A stretch of 64,000 nucleotides of DNA, from positions 28,384,964 to 28,448,963 of the forward strand of contig OW203761.1 of the NCBI GenBank assembly GCA_934045905.1, in the 5' to 3' direction. This document shows, piece after piece, positions 51,500 through 62,829 of this stretch. The translations under genes and the position numbers were made by a program. The stretch is from Leuctra nigra. Taxonomy: Eukaryota; Arthropoda; Insecta; Plecoptera; Leuctridae. The notes below the pieces were generated by a model. That model made no database searches and had not been told where the DNA came from. It saw only the letters and a program-made list of their open reading frames with translations. Positions within the stretch are counted from its first letter, which is position 1. The number at the start of each line of letters is the position of its first letter.

Positions 51500-54400
51500 A
51501 TCTTGTTAGCGATGCAGCATGTGGGAGAGTTGATCTGCACGTAATTGCCGGCACCACGTGACACTGAGCACGTGCTAGCGAGGAGGCTGAGTGCGTCAGG
51601 AAGCGACCTGTTGATGAGATGCATCTTCCTTCGGCGGACTTTCGATTTTAGACGAGACATGTACTTTCATGGGGTAAACCACAACATTATGCGAGATATT
51701 CCAATAACTGCTTATAAGCATAACTCTTTCTACATTTTCTAACATCCATAAATTTGAGTCTATGCAACTAAACCTCGGCACTTTATAAAGAAAATTATAA
51801 TGAATTGTGGTCTCCGAAAATGCTATAGGCGTAACTTGTAATTCAGAAAAATATGATTTATTTTAATTTTCTGGTTAGTTGCATCCTGCGCGATGATTTT
51901 GTTCGTAATTCTAAGCACACCACCATAATTACATTAGCGATGAAAGTGAACTACGTGACACAGAGAAACGAATACATTTACCTTGTGAACTTTGAGCTAA
52001 AAAATAATGTTGTATTTATTGCGCTTTTGAATGTGTATAAAGACATTGCTTTGAATGTCAATATTATGCTTGGAAAATAGAGAGGTATAATCCTTTCGCT
52101 GTGAAGAAGTGCTTTATTACTCCAACGCACCGCTAAAGACACAGGCACAGTAAAAGCTAACTGCACGACCACATCCATTAGAAGGGTATTTATCAGTCTC
52201 ATACCGATGTATGAACTGTACAGAGACAAACCTACAAACTACGTCCATTCAGTCAAGAAACCTTCTTCTCTTTTAGAGTCCCATGTCTCGTACGGAAGAG
52301 GAAAGCACGAAGTTGGGAAGACGAAGCCGTATCAACAAGTGGTGGAATATTTGAACAAGTCAGGCACCTCCACCCAAACAGCATACTATGATGCAATGTC
52401 TTCGCAATTCTCTCTATCCTTTAGCATTACCATTTCGTGTCAAAAGTATAACTTTTGAACAAATATTCGACAATTCGCGCAAATAAGCAATACATGATGG
52501 AGCCACTTCTGGCAAGATGGCTATATACACTCAGTCTACAGATTCACTTATTTTTTGTGTTTCCAAGTGCAGTGAAAAAGGAGAAACAAATGAAATTGAA
52601 ACTTAGTTTTATAATTTTACTTTTAAATACCATATTATATCAAAACTAACGCAAATATTGATATTTTTATTTATACAAGTGCCACTGTCATCCGCCATTT
52701 ACCTATACCTCAAAAAAGCCACCAGAGTGTAGCTGTGTTCCTTGTTTTCTCGAATATTCCCACATCAAATTCGGAACTTTTTGTGCCCAATTCTTTTGTG
52801 TGGCCCTGTGTCCTGCAAAGGCTGTAATCAGCCACTTCGAACGCTGTTTGAGTGTTGACTAGTTGCCAGTGCGCGTGCGTGTGTCGGGGTGTCAATAGCC
52901 ACGCAGCGTGTCAGCAGCACGTGCAACGAGCCATCAACACACGCACACACACGCACCGTGGCTCGTAGCTCGTAGCAAGAGACGTGACGCTCTTACAAGT
53001 TGCCTCCATTTCATTGCAAATCCACAGCTCATTCAGACAGGACCATTCGGGTACATTTTACCGCTTTTACGCAGATCAATTTACAGAGATTTGAGAGCAA
53101 TAATGAAATTGAAATAGGTACTTTACTAAAAACGGTATTAGAACTAAACAGATTGGCTGCTGGTCGGGTTCCTTGACAATCATGAATCAATCCTTGTTAT
53201 TATCAATAAAATCAGAGCTCATGAATAAAGTTATGTGATGCGTTAGCACAGACTTCATGGGGCCTTAAACCTTTATCAGCCAATCCTTTCCTTCCGAATA
53301 CCGTTTACATACTATTTGTTCGAGTTACATTAGAAAAGAAAATGCATAGGTACCTATGAAACTAATACAGATTCAATGTAAAATTTGAAATTTCGAAAGA
53401 ATCACATGCACCATGATGATGTTACATGCAACAAAAGACGGCTTCCCAGAATGTCAGCTACCTTTCTCACCGTCAAAAAGTGAAAATACTCCATAAAAAC
53501 TGAATATAATTGCATAATATTTGCTCGACGGAAGCATCAAAGAACGTCAACTCTTCCGACAACACAATGCGTATCGCTGCATCAGATATCTACTAGAACA
53601 AGGCAAGTCGGAAGACCCAACAATGGCAATAATCGTGTTTTATCACTTCAGGGTGCAGAGAATCGCGCTGCCTAGCGCACAGCCGTGGTGAATGCAATTA
53701 AACTAATGCCACGACAGTGAGACATGCGATCTACAGACAGCCTGTCAGAGTCAAATAAAAACACAATGCGTGCGGGAAATGTCGGTAGACGTTGTAAGTT
53801 ATGATGGTGCTTACTGCTTTTATTACCGGACATTTTATACGGGACGATGTCCAATTGAAATAAATAGCGATCTGAGATGAGCTGAGAAAGTGGTACAGAC
53901 ATCTTTAACATGAATTAAACTTTACTATTTAGATTAAGCCTGTTATTTTGTGATATTCCACACATACAGTGTGTGTACACATACAACACACATACACATA
54001 CAACATTATAACCGCAAATGGCAGTCACGAAAAATTCAGTTATCAAAGCATTAAGTGAAGCAGTTTTTACATTGACAAAACGTTCATGACGTTTGCTTAG
54101 TTGAGCGAGCAACTCCTTTTGACTTTTTTACACAGACGTCTGATTTTTTTTCCTGATACTAACCGATGTTGCCCCGTTAATATCAATCTGAAATAAACTG
54201 AATCTTATTTGACTATTCTCAAGTTTCAATGGAAAACAGATAGATACCTTTATGTTGATTTATTGGATCATATTTAAATATCATATTTAAATTTAAATTT
54301 TATTTGAAAATTCAGAACGGAACGTTTGAACGGAATTCAGGTTCGAGCATTTGCACGTACCGGTGCTCGCTCATCAACGAGTTACACTGAGCGTTTTCCT

Positions 54401-55330
54401 ACTATAAAAAACGTATAATCGAAATAGCAACACAATATCTAGTACTATAACGAATCTTTCGTGAGATCGAAACTAAAATGTAAATGTTGTAGGATGCATT
54501 TTGCTGACAGAACTTTTATTAAAGACATGACAATTAATAAAAGAAACAAATAAATCATTCTCCAGCTCTAAGCCGGCCGCAATATTTTCTTTTTATTAAG
54601 AGTCGACAGGACTCGCAGAAAATTTAGAAACGACGATAATGGCTTTTGCTCTGTATAACATATATAAAATAGTAATATTCTCATGTCACGTATACAAACA
54701 AACAGTCGAGCTTGGTCGAGCTCGACATGAAATCAAAACATCTCATAAATCGCCTCCAGTTCTGTAAACAACACCACTTGTGAGTCTTGAATGACTGTTG
54801 CCTTTTAAACTTCCGAGAATATGGTCCAGAAAAATAATGCAATATTGATAAGTTCATGGAGTGTAATACATATTTTAATTCGACTATTTATGTGCTAGGT
54901 GATTTTTATTTCAATGCTGCTTACAAATATATAGTTTTTATTATTTGCGATCTTAAATTATCAAATTTATTGATATCAAATTATCTTTATAATTGCCTAG
55001 TCATTAATGTATAATTGCGAATTTTAAAGTATAATTGTGTTGCCTTACGTGAGAGACTTTTCGTTCCAATCAAAGATAGGTAAGTTGACCAACATTATGA
55101 AAACAGTGTAATTTATTGCTCGCAAGTGCTCGCAATATTGTTTGATTGTTGCTGATTGTTGTGTATTTACATGTACTTTTGTATACTGTATTACCTTTTG
55201 TAAAGAAAAATAATACTGAAACTAAAACTGAAGCAGCAGTTTTTTTTAGCCGTAATTTCTAATATCAACCAAAACAACGTTTCTTGAGAATAACTGACAG
55301 ACAATTAGATTTTGAATAAATTATGATACT
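51500..55330. other. AT-rich tract, no gene recognised
   Basis: An inverted copy of repeat R lies at 53150-53300. Some (CACA)n runs at 52935-52955 and 53965-54000. No coding signal. Confidence 0.4.
53150..53300 (-). repeat. interspersed repeat family R, copy 3, inverted
   Basis: GGTTCCTTGACAATCATGAA, ATCCTTGTTATTATCAATAA and AATCAGAGCTCAT are the reverse complement of 3340-3385; GACTTCATGGGGCC and ATCAGCCAATCC match further parts of copy 1. Confidence 0.75.
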
Positions 55331-55481
55331 GGGGGGTGATTCCTGTACGCATTTTCACTCTCTTATCTTAAAATTTAAGACAGTAGCAACCGTTGTTATG
55401 GACGTTAACATTGGAGTAAACAAATTTTAAGATGCGATAGCTAACTTAAGAGACTAAAAACGTACAGGAATGACACCCCTG
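55331..55481. mobile_element. MITE with GGGGTGATTCCTGTACG ends
   Basis: Left GGGGGGTGATTCCTGTACGC and right CGTACAGGAATGACACCCC; arms continue with TTATCTTAAAATTT / AAATTTTAAGAT. 151 bp. Confidence 0.75.
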
Positions 55482-55489
55482 TTTATTAC

Positions 55490-57050
55490 AAAATACAGTT
55501 ATACGGTATACGTGGTAGGTATTCATATAACAATATATCACAAAAAATATACAATATAGCTGTGTTTAATAGTACATTAATTTCTTCATCAAAATATTTT
55601 CTCAAATAATTGTTTGAACGATCGATAGGGAAACTATTTTCGGATTCGAAAGCATTGTTATGTTAAAAACTGGATAAGAAAGGAGGCTGGGCTTTACGTA
55701 CATACAGCTTTTATCCAGAAGTAAGTGTTCACTAATTTACTGTGTAAACGCGAACATAATTTTTATAAGCTGTCGATATAATTACCTACTAATAAGCACT
55801 TTTAATAATTGATGGCTTTTGCAATTCGAAGTTTTTCTCTGAATTTATAAAAAATTAGATTTCAAAATAACAACATCTTTGTTGGCTAAAACAAACTTTT
55901 TGCACTCAAAAATGCAAGTTTTTATACATACGAATGTGAAATTTTATTCAGTGGACATTTTGGCGGGAAAAGGGTATTCCTATCGCGTGATGACATTTTT
56001 ACCATCCAACAATGAGGTTGCCATGGACATGCCTCTTCTTCTTACCTTTACGTTTCCCCTTATTACCGCCCATCCTTTATAATACCAATATTCAGAAAAC
56101 AATAGTCACTTTACCAGAGTAAACATACTGACTGAATTTAGATATTCTGCTAGACGACCTGACCACTCCTGGAACACTGAATCTCACTGACTCTTACGCA
56201 GTGTTGTAAAATAAAATCCAAATCTGAATAAACACATTACGCAATTTGTCTAAATTGGGTTCGTTCTTGCTACTCGAGAGAAATAGAATTCCGATGACTC
56301 TGTTCTCTTGAGTTGAAACTAAATTAATTTCTTTGGCTGCATTAAATCGTCGATTTCAACTCGTGCCGAACCTTAATAAAAATATTTAGTTTTGCGTAGT
56401 ACTTTTTATGAATCACCTGTCGATCCCTGGTCAATAAGGTGACCCTCGTCTAATGATGTAAAATCATTTTGATTTTGCAGCGTAAGGCTGCAATCACACG
56501 GGGCGTTTTTTCCCGCTCTGTCGCGCGGTTTTTCGCCCTGGGGAGTTTTACACGCGCGTCTTTTGCTCGTCCCGTGTGTTCGCTCCCATAAGACTCAATG
56601 GTATACCTATCTGCTCGGCGTCTCGACGGCGTGCAAAATGCCGCATCTATGGGCATGAAATGCCTTTTACTTGCTTTACAACAAAACAATGAATAAATAA
56701 ACAAGGTTTTGAGTGTGTTCATAAAAAAATATATTACTCTAAATCATTACAATACTAATTAAATAATCAATTAATTCCCTAATTATAATGTATTAATAAT
56801 TAAAAATAAATGTGCATCTAAGCAGCATTGGCAATCGAGATCGAAGTCAGTGAACAGTAAAAACATCTGGGAGCTATTAGTACGTCAGTCACGTCTCATT
56901 TTGTCGACTTCGACATTTGTTTATATTTAGTACTACGTGATGTTTGTTAAATTCGTTCGTGTGTTGCGGGTTTGCATACCATCTGCATTAGTAACTGAGA
57001 ATAATTCGAACTAGAGAGCCTGATGACATTGGATAAAACTCACAAAACCA
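55490..57050. other. AT-rich tract, no gene recognised
   Basis: 56483-56600 is a GC-rich insert (TGCAATCACACGGGGCG, GTCCCGTGTGTTCGC) that may be a short repeat; ends not defined. Confidence 0.4.
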
Positions 57051-57051
57051 T

Positions 57052-57361
57052 AAAAAGGCGGCCCCTACTTTTTTCTTTATTGCTTGACCTTTTGTTTTCA
57101 AAATTCTACAGCATAGAGATAAAGAGTAAATCTGTGCCTCTAGTGCTCCAAAAAAATTTAAAAAAATGTTTTTACGCGTGTTGAGGAGGTGCCAATATGG
57201 GCAATATATGGGTCCTTTTGGCACCTCTGCCCTGAAAATACTAAACAAAAAACAACACTTTTGGCGCACTAGAGGCACAGATTTATTATTTATCTATAAT
57301 CTGTGAAATTTTGAAGACAATCGGTAAAGCCGTTTGGAAAAAAGTAGGGGCCGCCTTTTTG
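57052..57361. mobile_element. foldback MITE with AAAAAGGCGGCCCCTAC ends
   Basis: Left AAAAAGGCGGCCCCTACTTT and right AAAGTAGGGGCCGCCTTTTT; inner arms GTAAATCTGTGCCTCTAGTG / ACTAGAGGCACAGATTTA and an inner hairpin AGGTGCCAAT..TTGGCACCT. About 310 bp, non-coding. Confidence 0.85.
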
Positions 57362-57476
57362 TGCTTCATAAAACATGGATTTCATCAAGTATCGTAGACT
57401 CTTAAAGAAACTACGAGGAGTTCCATAACATCCCAGACACTTGTGAATTTAAAGAGCATGATCGTCGCCTCCTGCG

Positions 57477-57965
57477 TTATTGTCGAGGGACGCGGTTAAA
57501 CATCCTTACGACGAGGACTCCGTTCTCGTAAGTCGACTCCGTTCTGGTATCCGTCACCTTCGAGGTCCCCCTTCCATTGACCGTAGTCGTGCTCTCTACA
57601 TTCCTTTCAACCACCCTCGTCGGCGTTCCGTTGGCGTTCGTGCTCGTCCAGGATCTTCTCACATCCGACATGATCCACAACCTGGAACGGTTCGAAGTCA
57701 GAAACTCGAGATGTGAGTTGAAGACGGCGTCTCCGTTGGACGGCTGGTCGGACCCCGTCATCTCGTCCGCGGGAACTCTGCACCTGGACCTCAATCTAGA
57801 GTTCCAGCGGTCCGAGTTCGAACCCATCTTGCAGCACACTCTGGAAGATGTTGGGATTCTTGTCAGAGTGTCGCTTCAGCCCCAACGTGCGATGCTCTTG
57901 ACCTCGGATTCTGTTCAGCTCTTCTGACACCCGAGCTTTCGACAGCAGCAAGTTAATGCAGAGTT
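57477..57965 (-). pseudogene. DNAJB6-like (HSP40) pseudogene, internally deleted and frameshifted
   Basis: On the minus strand a J-domain trace can be followed through frame changes: KLGCQKS, an in-frame stop, TESEVK, then in another frame LGLKRHSDKNPN (family LALKWHPDKNPN with the HPD changed to HSD). Further on the third part reads TSTNANGTPTRV, ESTTTVNG and STYENGVLVVRMFNRVPRQ, recalling the DNAJB6 tail (STSTxxVNGxxVxTK...ENGVLxSxTVNG). The rest of the J domain and the G/F region are missing. No introns seen, so a decayed retrocopy is likely. The opposite strand also has a long frame here without known similarity. The assignment is by eye and moderate. Confidence 0.5.
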
Positions 57966-58127
57966 CCTGTACAGCTTGATGTTAGTTTGGTGTGGTATCG
58001 CACCAAATGTCAAAACAATTTGTTTGTACTGAAAGAAATGAGAAGCGACAAGACTATAGGTGCATAAGGCGACTATACCAAGAGGCAGTGATTTAGTACA
58101 TTTCAGAACGTCTTGGAATATATTGAC

Positions 58128-58195
58128 CACGGCCTCCTTTATAAGTTTCGTTTTACGTCACGTGAAGTAAAACGAAATTCATTAAGGAGGCCGTG
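58128..58195. repeat. 30-bp-arm hairpin upstream of HARBI1-like gene
   Basis: CACGGCCTCCTTTATAAGTT then TCGTTTTAC pairs with GTAAAACGA then AATTCATTAAGGAGGCCGTG around GTCACGTGA-type loop bases. Few mismatches. Confidence 0.7.
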
Positions 58196-58199
58196 ATAT

Positions 58200-59317
58200 T
58201 TACTTTGAAATTGTATCCGGGACCTGATTCTATAACTGCCAAGCGGTCGCAATGAAGATTGCGGCCGCCAGCAATGTGAGTTTGGTATTCTAGACGGCAC
58301 TTCCGCCAGCAATCTTGTCGATTGCGATCGCAATAATTGCTGGAGGTAAAATGCTCCAGCAATGAGATATTTGTAGGTTAAAGAAGACGAAGTGCAAAGT
58401 TTGAAGTGTCAGTTCTGTGACAGTGCGTGAGGTGAGCATTAATTATCCGATTTAATACCTGATAAATTGGAAAATAAATAGTGAAAAGAAGTTCAGTTGA
58501 TATTTAGAGTATTGTTTAATCATTAATTTACGCAGGTCTATAGTTTTATTTGATCTAAATCGGTGTGATGTTATTTCACACAGCAAGCTATTGGTTGGTT
58601 ATAGGTTTGGAAGTTCCTTTTACAACAGTCCTTTGACAATAGTACGTGTTTAGCAAGTGTAGGTGCCTTTTCTATGTTGTAAATACAATTGGAATTAATT
58701 AAAACGATTTGTTCCTATATATCAGTCTTGGTGAGTGCTTCTTATACCATAACAATCAAATATCCCATTCCTTGGCATTGCAATTGACTTGACTTGGCAA
58801 GAAATCGTCTAAGTCATCTTTAGCCTACCTAAATATCCTAGCCTACCTACCTAAGATTAAAAACAAGTCAGTTATGTGTTGCATGGGTTCATTGCATATT
58901 TAAAGTAGGTCATTATTTTCCAGTCAAGAGAAACCATTATTCTACCTATTCTCACTGAACCAAGATACGTATGTACTATTTTAGAGAATGAAAACTCAAT
59001 GGTGTAACAATTTACTGTGGGTAGTAGGTACCTAGCTACTAATGGTGATGACATCATGACAGTTTCAACTAGCAACTATGTAAGAGACCCATTTTTTGAA
59101 GCAGGTATACCTACCATCTAAGTGTAAAAGAAGCTCAAACTTGTTCTTTTACAACAAGAAAAATCACTTGGCTCACAGTCACACAGTGCCATATGAAACG
59201 TGGGCTCTGTGATCTACCTCTGGTATGATGCATATTTATCTATGAGCTTTTTCTTTTAGTATCACCCACTCCAACCTACCACTCCTTCGCCTTGATCCAT
59301 CCATCACCTACGCACCT
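58200..59317. other. upstream region of HARBI1-like gene
   Basis: 58219-58240 reads GGGACCTGATTCTATAACTG, similar to GGG-starting Harbinger ends, but no inverted partner was found beyond 61280. 58250-58350 has several ATTGCGNCCGC and CCAGCAAT palindromic motifs. A TTCTTTTAG acceptor at 59259 precedes the coding exon. Confidence 0.4.
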
Positions 59318-59560
59318 ATGGATGCATTTCGCAATCTAAACATACTAGCAGCGGCAGACAATGAACATGGCCAGTTCATCCGAAGGATGAGAGATCGCCG
59401 AAGGACAATTAGAGACTCCACCGATCCCTTTGACATGACGGATAGGGATTTCGTAAAGTTGTATCGGTTGCCCAAAGCCACAACGAGGGATTTCATCGCA
59501 TCAGTATCACCCTTCATGTACCATCCCGTGAGGAACACCGGCATATCTGTGGATCTAAAA
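59318..59560 (+). CDS. HARBI1: HARBI1-like exon 1
   Basis: 81 codons from ATG 59318 to donor AAA|GTAACT, phase 0. The upstream frame stays open for some codons to the acceptor at 59259, but without an ATG; MDAFRNLNIL fits the usual start. Confidence 0.85.
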
Positions 59561-61280
59561 GTAACTATATTATATTGATTTTTTCGTATAATTAGTTGGT
59601 TTAGGTACCTATTATTAGTACTAATTGTATGGCAATGAAAAGGGAGTCATGGTTGATTCTAGGATGCAAATGAAAGTATTCAATTCAATTCAATTTGATT
59701 GATTTGTTTCTATATTAAGAGTCGGCTGCACTCGAAGGTAAACATTGGAGATAATATTTCCTAAATATCGCTTTACCTAGGTCGAAGAGTCTAATAAAAT
59801 AATCACAATTTCTAATTTACCATGCTTTATGCACACAACATAATATTAAGTTATGAATGTATCTAGGTACCTACCTAAACTTTGAGTTACATCTGAACCT
59901 GTAGTACCATAGTAATTGTGTTTTTTAGAAATAAATCGTTAGGAAGTCTACTGAAAGTTGTTGGGTTCAATTCATACTGAACAATGTGTTATTATTCAAA
60001 TGTATTTTCCCAATTATACTACATATCCTTGAAAAATTACAAATTCCTCAAATCCCTCCTAATCTTCCCAATACCAGGTCCTCGCCGCACTTTCCTTTTT
60101 TGCTACTGGCTCATACCAGAGAGCGGTTGGAGGCGAATTCAACGTCTGTATGAGCCAACCGATGGTGTCACGGAGCATCGAAGAGGTGTGTGGCATCGTC
60201 AATACTCACCTGTTGGACACTCACATCAAATTTCCAATGACTCCGGATGAGAGAAGTTTTGTAAAGAGAAGGTACGTACCTAACTACTGAGCATGATAAA
60301 CTTTCATCTACAATCTAGGTAATGCCTATCCATGCCAGATAAGCTTTCTACCTAGAGGTGTGTTTAGGGGAGGGAAGATGTGTTTTAAAGACTAATAATT
60401 TTGCATGTTCTCAAATTTTTTTTAAATATTTACATATGTGCTGATAATTATATTTTTTTGATGAGACCGATAGCAATTTGTTTAAAATTGCAGATTCTAT
60501 GAAGAGACGGGTTTTTTTGGGACAATAGGAGCGATTGATGGAACCCACATCGCATTGGTAAGGCCCCATGAGCATGAGGAGCACTTCTTCAACAGGAAGG
60601 GCTACCACTCGAAGAATGTCCAGGCGGTATGAATACAATTGATTCTCGATTCAGTTTTATTTACTCCATCATGTCTGTGTAGATGAGATTTTGATTTCTG
60701 TTCTTTAAACTTTTTGCTTCAGGTGTGTGATTACGACATGAGAATTTTGTCCATCAACCCCAAGTTCAGAGGCGCATCAGCAGACGCACACGTGTGGCGT
60801 GGCTCGCTCGTTAAGGCGGAGCTCGAGCGTCGCTACGCCGCTGGGGAGCGAGGGGAGTGGCTGCTGGGGGATAGCGGTTACGGATGTGAACCGTGGCTTC
60901 TCACACCGATCCTCCATGCAGATGAAGACACGCCTGAAGACCACTACACCAAGATCCACTGCCGAACTCGTTGCTGCGTCGAGCGATGCTTCGGGCTGTT
61001 GAAGGCTCGGTGGAGGTGTCTCCTTCATCACAGGGTGCTGCATTATGAACCTACTGCAGCTGGGAAGATTATTAACACATGCGCAGTGCTGCATAATATC
61101 GCACTTGCAGCGCGTGTGCCGCCGCCGGAACCGTTAACCGTTGAAGAAGCTCTGCAGGAACAACGGATGGCGGCTGGTTGTAATCTTCCCAACCCTGCTG
61201 ACATCAACACCAACTTCTTGGCACATGCTCGCGCTGTCCGTGATCGGGTTGTTCGTCGGTTGTGGGATGATCGCCACTAG
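59318..61280 (+). CDS. HARBI1: Harbinger/HARBI1-type DDE nuclease, complete, 4 exons
   Basis: Exons 59318-59560, 60078-60271, 60494-60626 and 60723-61280 join to 1128 nt, 375 aa. Seen: N-terminal helix region (DAFRNLNIL, FVKLYRLPKATTRDFI), helix-turn-helix-like VLAALSFFATGSYQRAVGG and MSQPMVSRSIEEVC, KFPMTPDER, then the DDE_Tnp_4 nuclease with first Asp in GAIDGTHI, NRKGYHSKNVQAVCDYD, second Asp in LLGDSGYG and Glu in RTRCCVERCFGLLKARW. All three catalytic residues and the frame are intact. All introns are GT..AG. A TTCTTTTAG acceptor at 59259 suggests a further 5' UTR exon. HARBI1 is the domesticated relative (about 349 aa); an autonomous PIF/Harbinger element would also carry a MYB/SANT-like gene and terminal repeats, and none was found, so either a host gene or a decayed element is possible. 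Confidence 0.92.
60078..60271 (+). CDS. HARBI1: HARBI1-like exon 2
   Basis: 194 nt, acceptor ATACCAG, donor AG|GTACGT. Encodes the ALSFFATGSYQRAVGGEF DNA-binding region and SQPMVSRSI. Ends in phase 2. Confidence 0.92.
60494..60626 (+). CDS. HARBI1: HARBI1-like exon 3 (first catalytic Asp)
   Basis: 133 nt, acceptor TTGCAG, donor GCG|GTATGA. Encodes GTIGAIDGTHIALVRP and NRKGYHSKNVQA. Confidence 0.93.
60723..61280 (+). CDS. HARBI1: HARBI1-like exon 4 (second Asp and Glu)
   Basis: 558 nt from acceptor TTGCTTCAG to stop TAG. Encodes VCDYDMRILSINPKFRGASA, GDSGYG and VERCFGLLKARWRCL, then HNIA and a charged tail. High GC compared with flanks. Confidence 0.93.
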   Translation: MCDYDMRILSINPKFRGASADAHVWRGSLVKAELERRYAAGERGEWLLGDSGYGCEPWLLTPILHADEDTPEDHYTKIHCRTRCCVERCFGLLKARWRCLLHHRVLHYEPTAAGKIINTCAVLHNIALAARVPPPEPLTVEEALQEQRMAAGCNLPNPADINTNFLAHARAVRDRVVRRLWDDRH

Positions 61281-61865
61281 GCCGATTCATTCATTTGTAC
61301 TTTGCATATGTATGTTTTTTAGAGAGAAAAATAGGTTACATAGGATTTTTAAACAAATTACTTTTAGGAGTCATTGGCTATTTTTTTCTATCAAAATTAG
61401 ATTGTATTTGGTTGGACTTGGGTCGGGAAAAATTAGCTCCCAATTTGTGAACACTGGGAACGGTTTTCTTACCTTGCACTTCTTACGTTTCTCATTATTG
61501 TCGCAAATGTTTACTTCACATACTGTTATCTTGCTCTCGATATGTTTCAACAATGCCAAGAGATCTTTTAGTGCAAAATGTATGACGTTCGTATAGTTCA
61601 GGGTATTTTGAACACAGCTTGTACTTTCTATCAACAACTTGAACAGGATTTGACTCCGTATGCTCCTGATTGACGCCATTCCTCACTACTTGACTGTTTT
61701 CTTCTTTCTTCTTTTGGGGCATTACAGGGCTTGGAGCCCTATTGCCGCCTCCACAATCTCCCTCTACTTCACATGGTCCACGGTTATCACATGATGTGAG
61801 GCGGAGCTTCACTGCCCGAGAGCGGTGATCGGTTGTCTGTACTGATCCCATGTTGAAATGTTGTA

Positions 61866-62815
61866 TTCTAGCTGTCGTCGTGCTAGAGAGTTGGGTGCAG
61901 ATTCCGGGCTGGCGTAGAAGTCTGCTGCCAGCTGCTCAAGGAACTCTGTGGTGCTGTGGATCTCGATGAACTCGCGGATGTTGGTCGCGCTGACGCAGCG
62001 CGGAGCTCCGAGGACAAGACCCAGGGTGCGGTTCTGGATGGTCTTGATCCTGCGCCTGAACGTTGTTGGTGGACCAGCTCAAGCTGAGCGACGCGTATGT
62101 CATCGTCGGACGAATGATGGCGAGATAGAGGTGCCGTTTCATCTCGACGCTCATGGCGCGATTTGTTAACAGCGGCCACAGTGCTCCCAGTTTTCCGTAA
62201 GCTCTGCTGCAGACGGTTTCGATGTGCTTCGCGAATGTTAGCTTTTTGTCAAGTAGGACACCTAGTAGACAAGTAGGACGTAGGAGTTGCTGTGACGCGG
62301 AGTGTTTTTGGCGGAAGCCAAACTGTTCTGGTGGGAGATGTTATTGTCTTCCAGGTGGCGCCGCAATCGACGTTGAATTACTTTCTCTAGAAGTTTAGAA
62401 AGAGTGCTGAGGTTGCCTATTGGTCGGTAGTTGTTGGGATTTCATGGAGATTTTCCTGGTTTTTGAAAGACAACTACTCTCGCCTTCTTCCAGATGGCCG
62501 GGAAGTGACCGAGTCGTAGCGAAGCGTTGTAGGTTGCTACGACTCTGTGGGCGGCTTTTTCAGAGAGTTGGCAGATGGTTTCGTTGGTAATACCGTCGTC
62601 TCCCGGAGCTTTGTTCTTCTTCAGCTGCTTCATGAGAGACGCCAACCTCCTTGACAGAACATTCTTCTCCATCGAGTTCCTCCGGACTGGGCTGGATTGT
62701 GTTCTGAAAATCTCGTAGCTCTGCTTCCAGTGTTGGACTCTGCGAAGTAGGTGTGTTTGGGATGAAGATGTGCTCTAGAGTGTGGCTAAGAGTTCTGCCT
62801 TGTCTTCTGGACTGC
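61866..62815 (-). mobile_element. jockey-like non-LTR retrotransposon remnant with deleted RT core
   Basis: Minus strand, several frames: KKNKAPGDDGITNETI, YNASLRLGHFPAIWKKA, VVVFQKPGK, NNYRPIGNLSTLSKLLEKVI and EQFGFRQKHSASQQLLR are motifs 0-3 of a jockey-clade reverse transcriptase. Near 62270 the sequence jumps directly to LGVLLDKKLTFAKHIE, CSRAYGKLGAL and RPTMTYAS, which lie C-terminal to the polymerase. The segment with the catalytic FADD motif is deleted. Several frameshifts; cannot be active. The minus-strand frame continuing to about 61700 may be its 3' end. Confidence 0.88.
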
Positions 62816-62829
62816 ACGCGAGGCCGAGT

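Noticed and set aside
57577..57927. 116-codon plus-strand frame as a gene
   Set aside because: Antisense to the DNAJB6-like traces, which explain the composition better.
58219..58240. 5' terminal repeat of a Harbinger element holding the nuclease gene
   Set aside because: No inverse partner found downstream of 61280.
61141..61596. 151-codon plus-strand frame
   Set aside because: Overlaps the end of HARBI1-like exon 4 in another frame and continues in AT-rich DNA.
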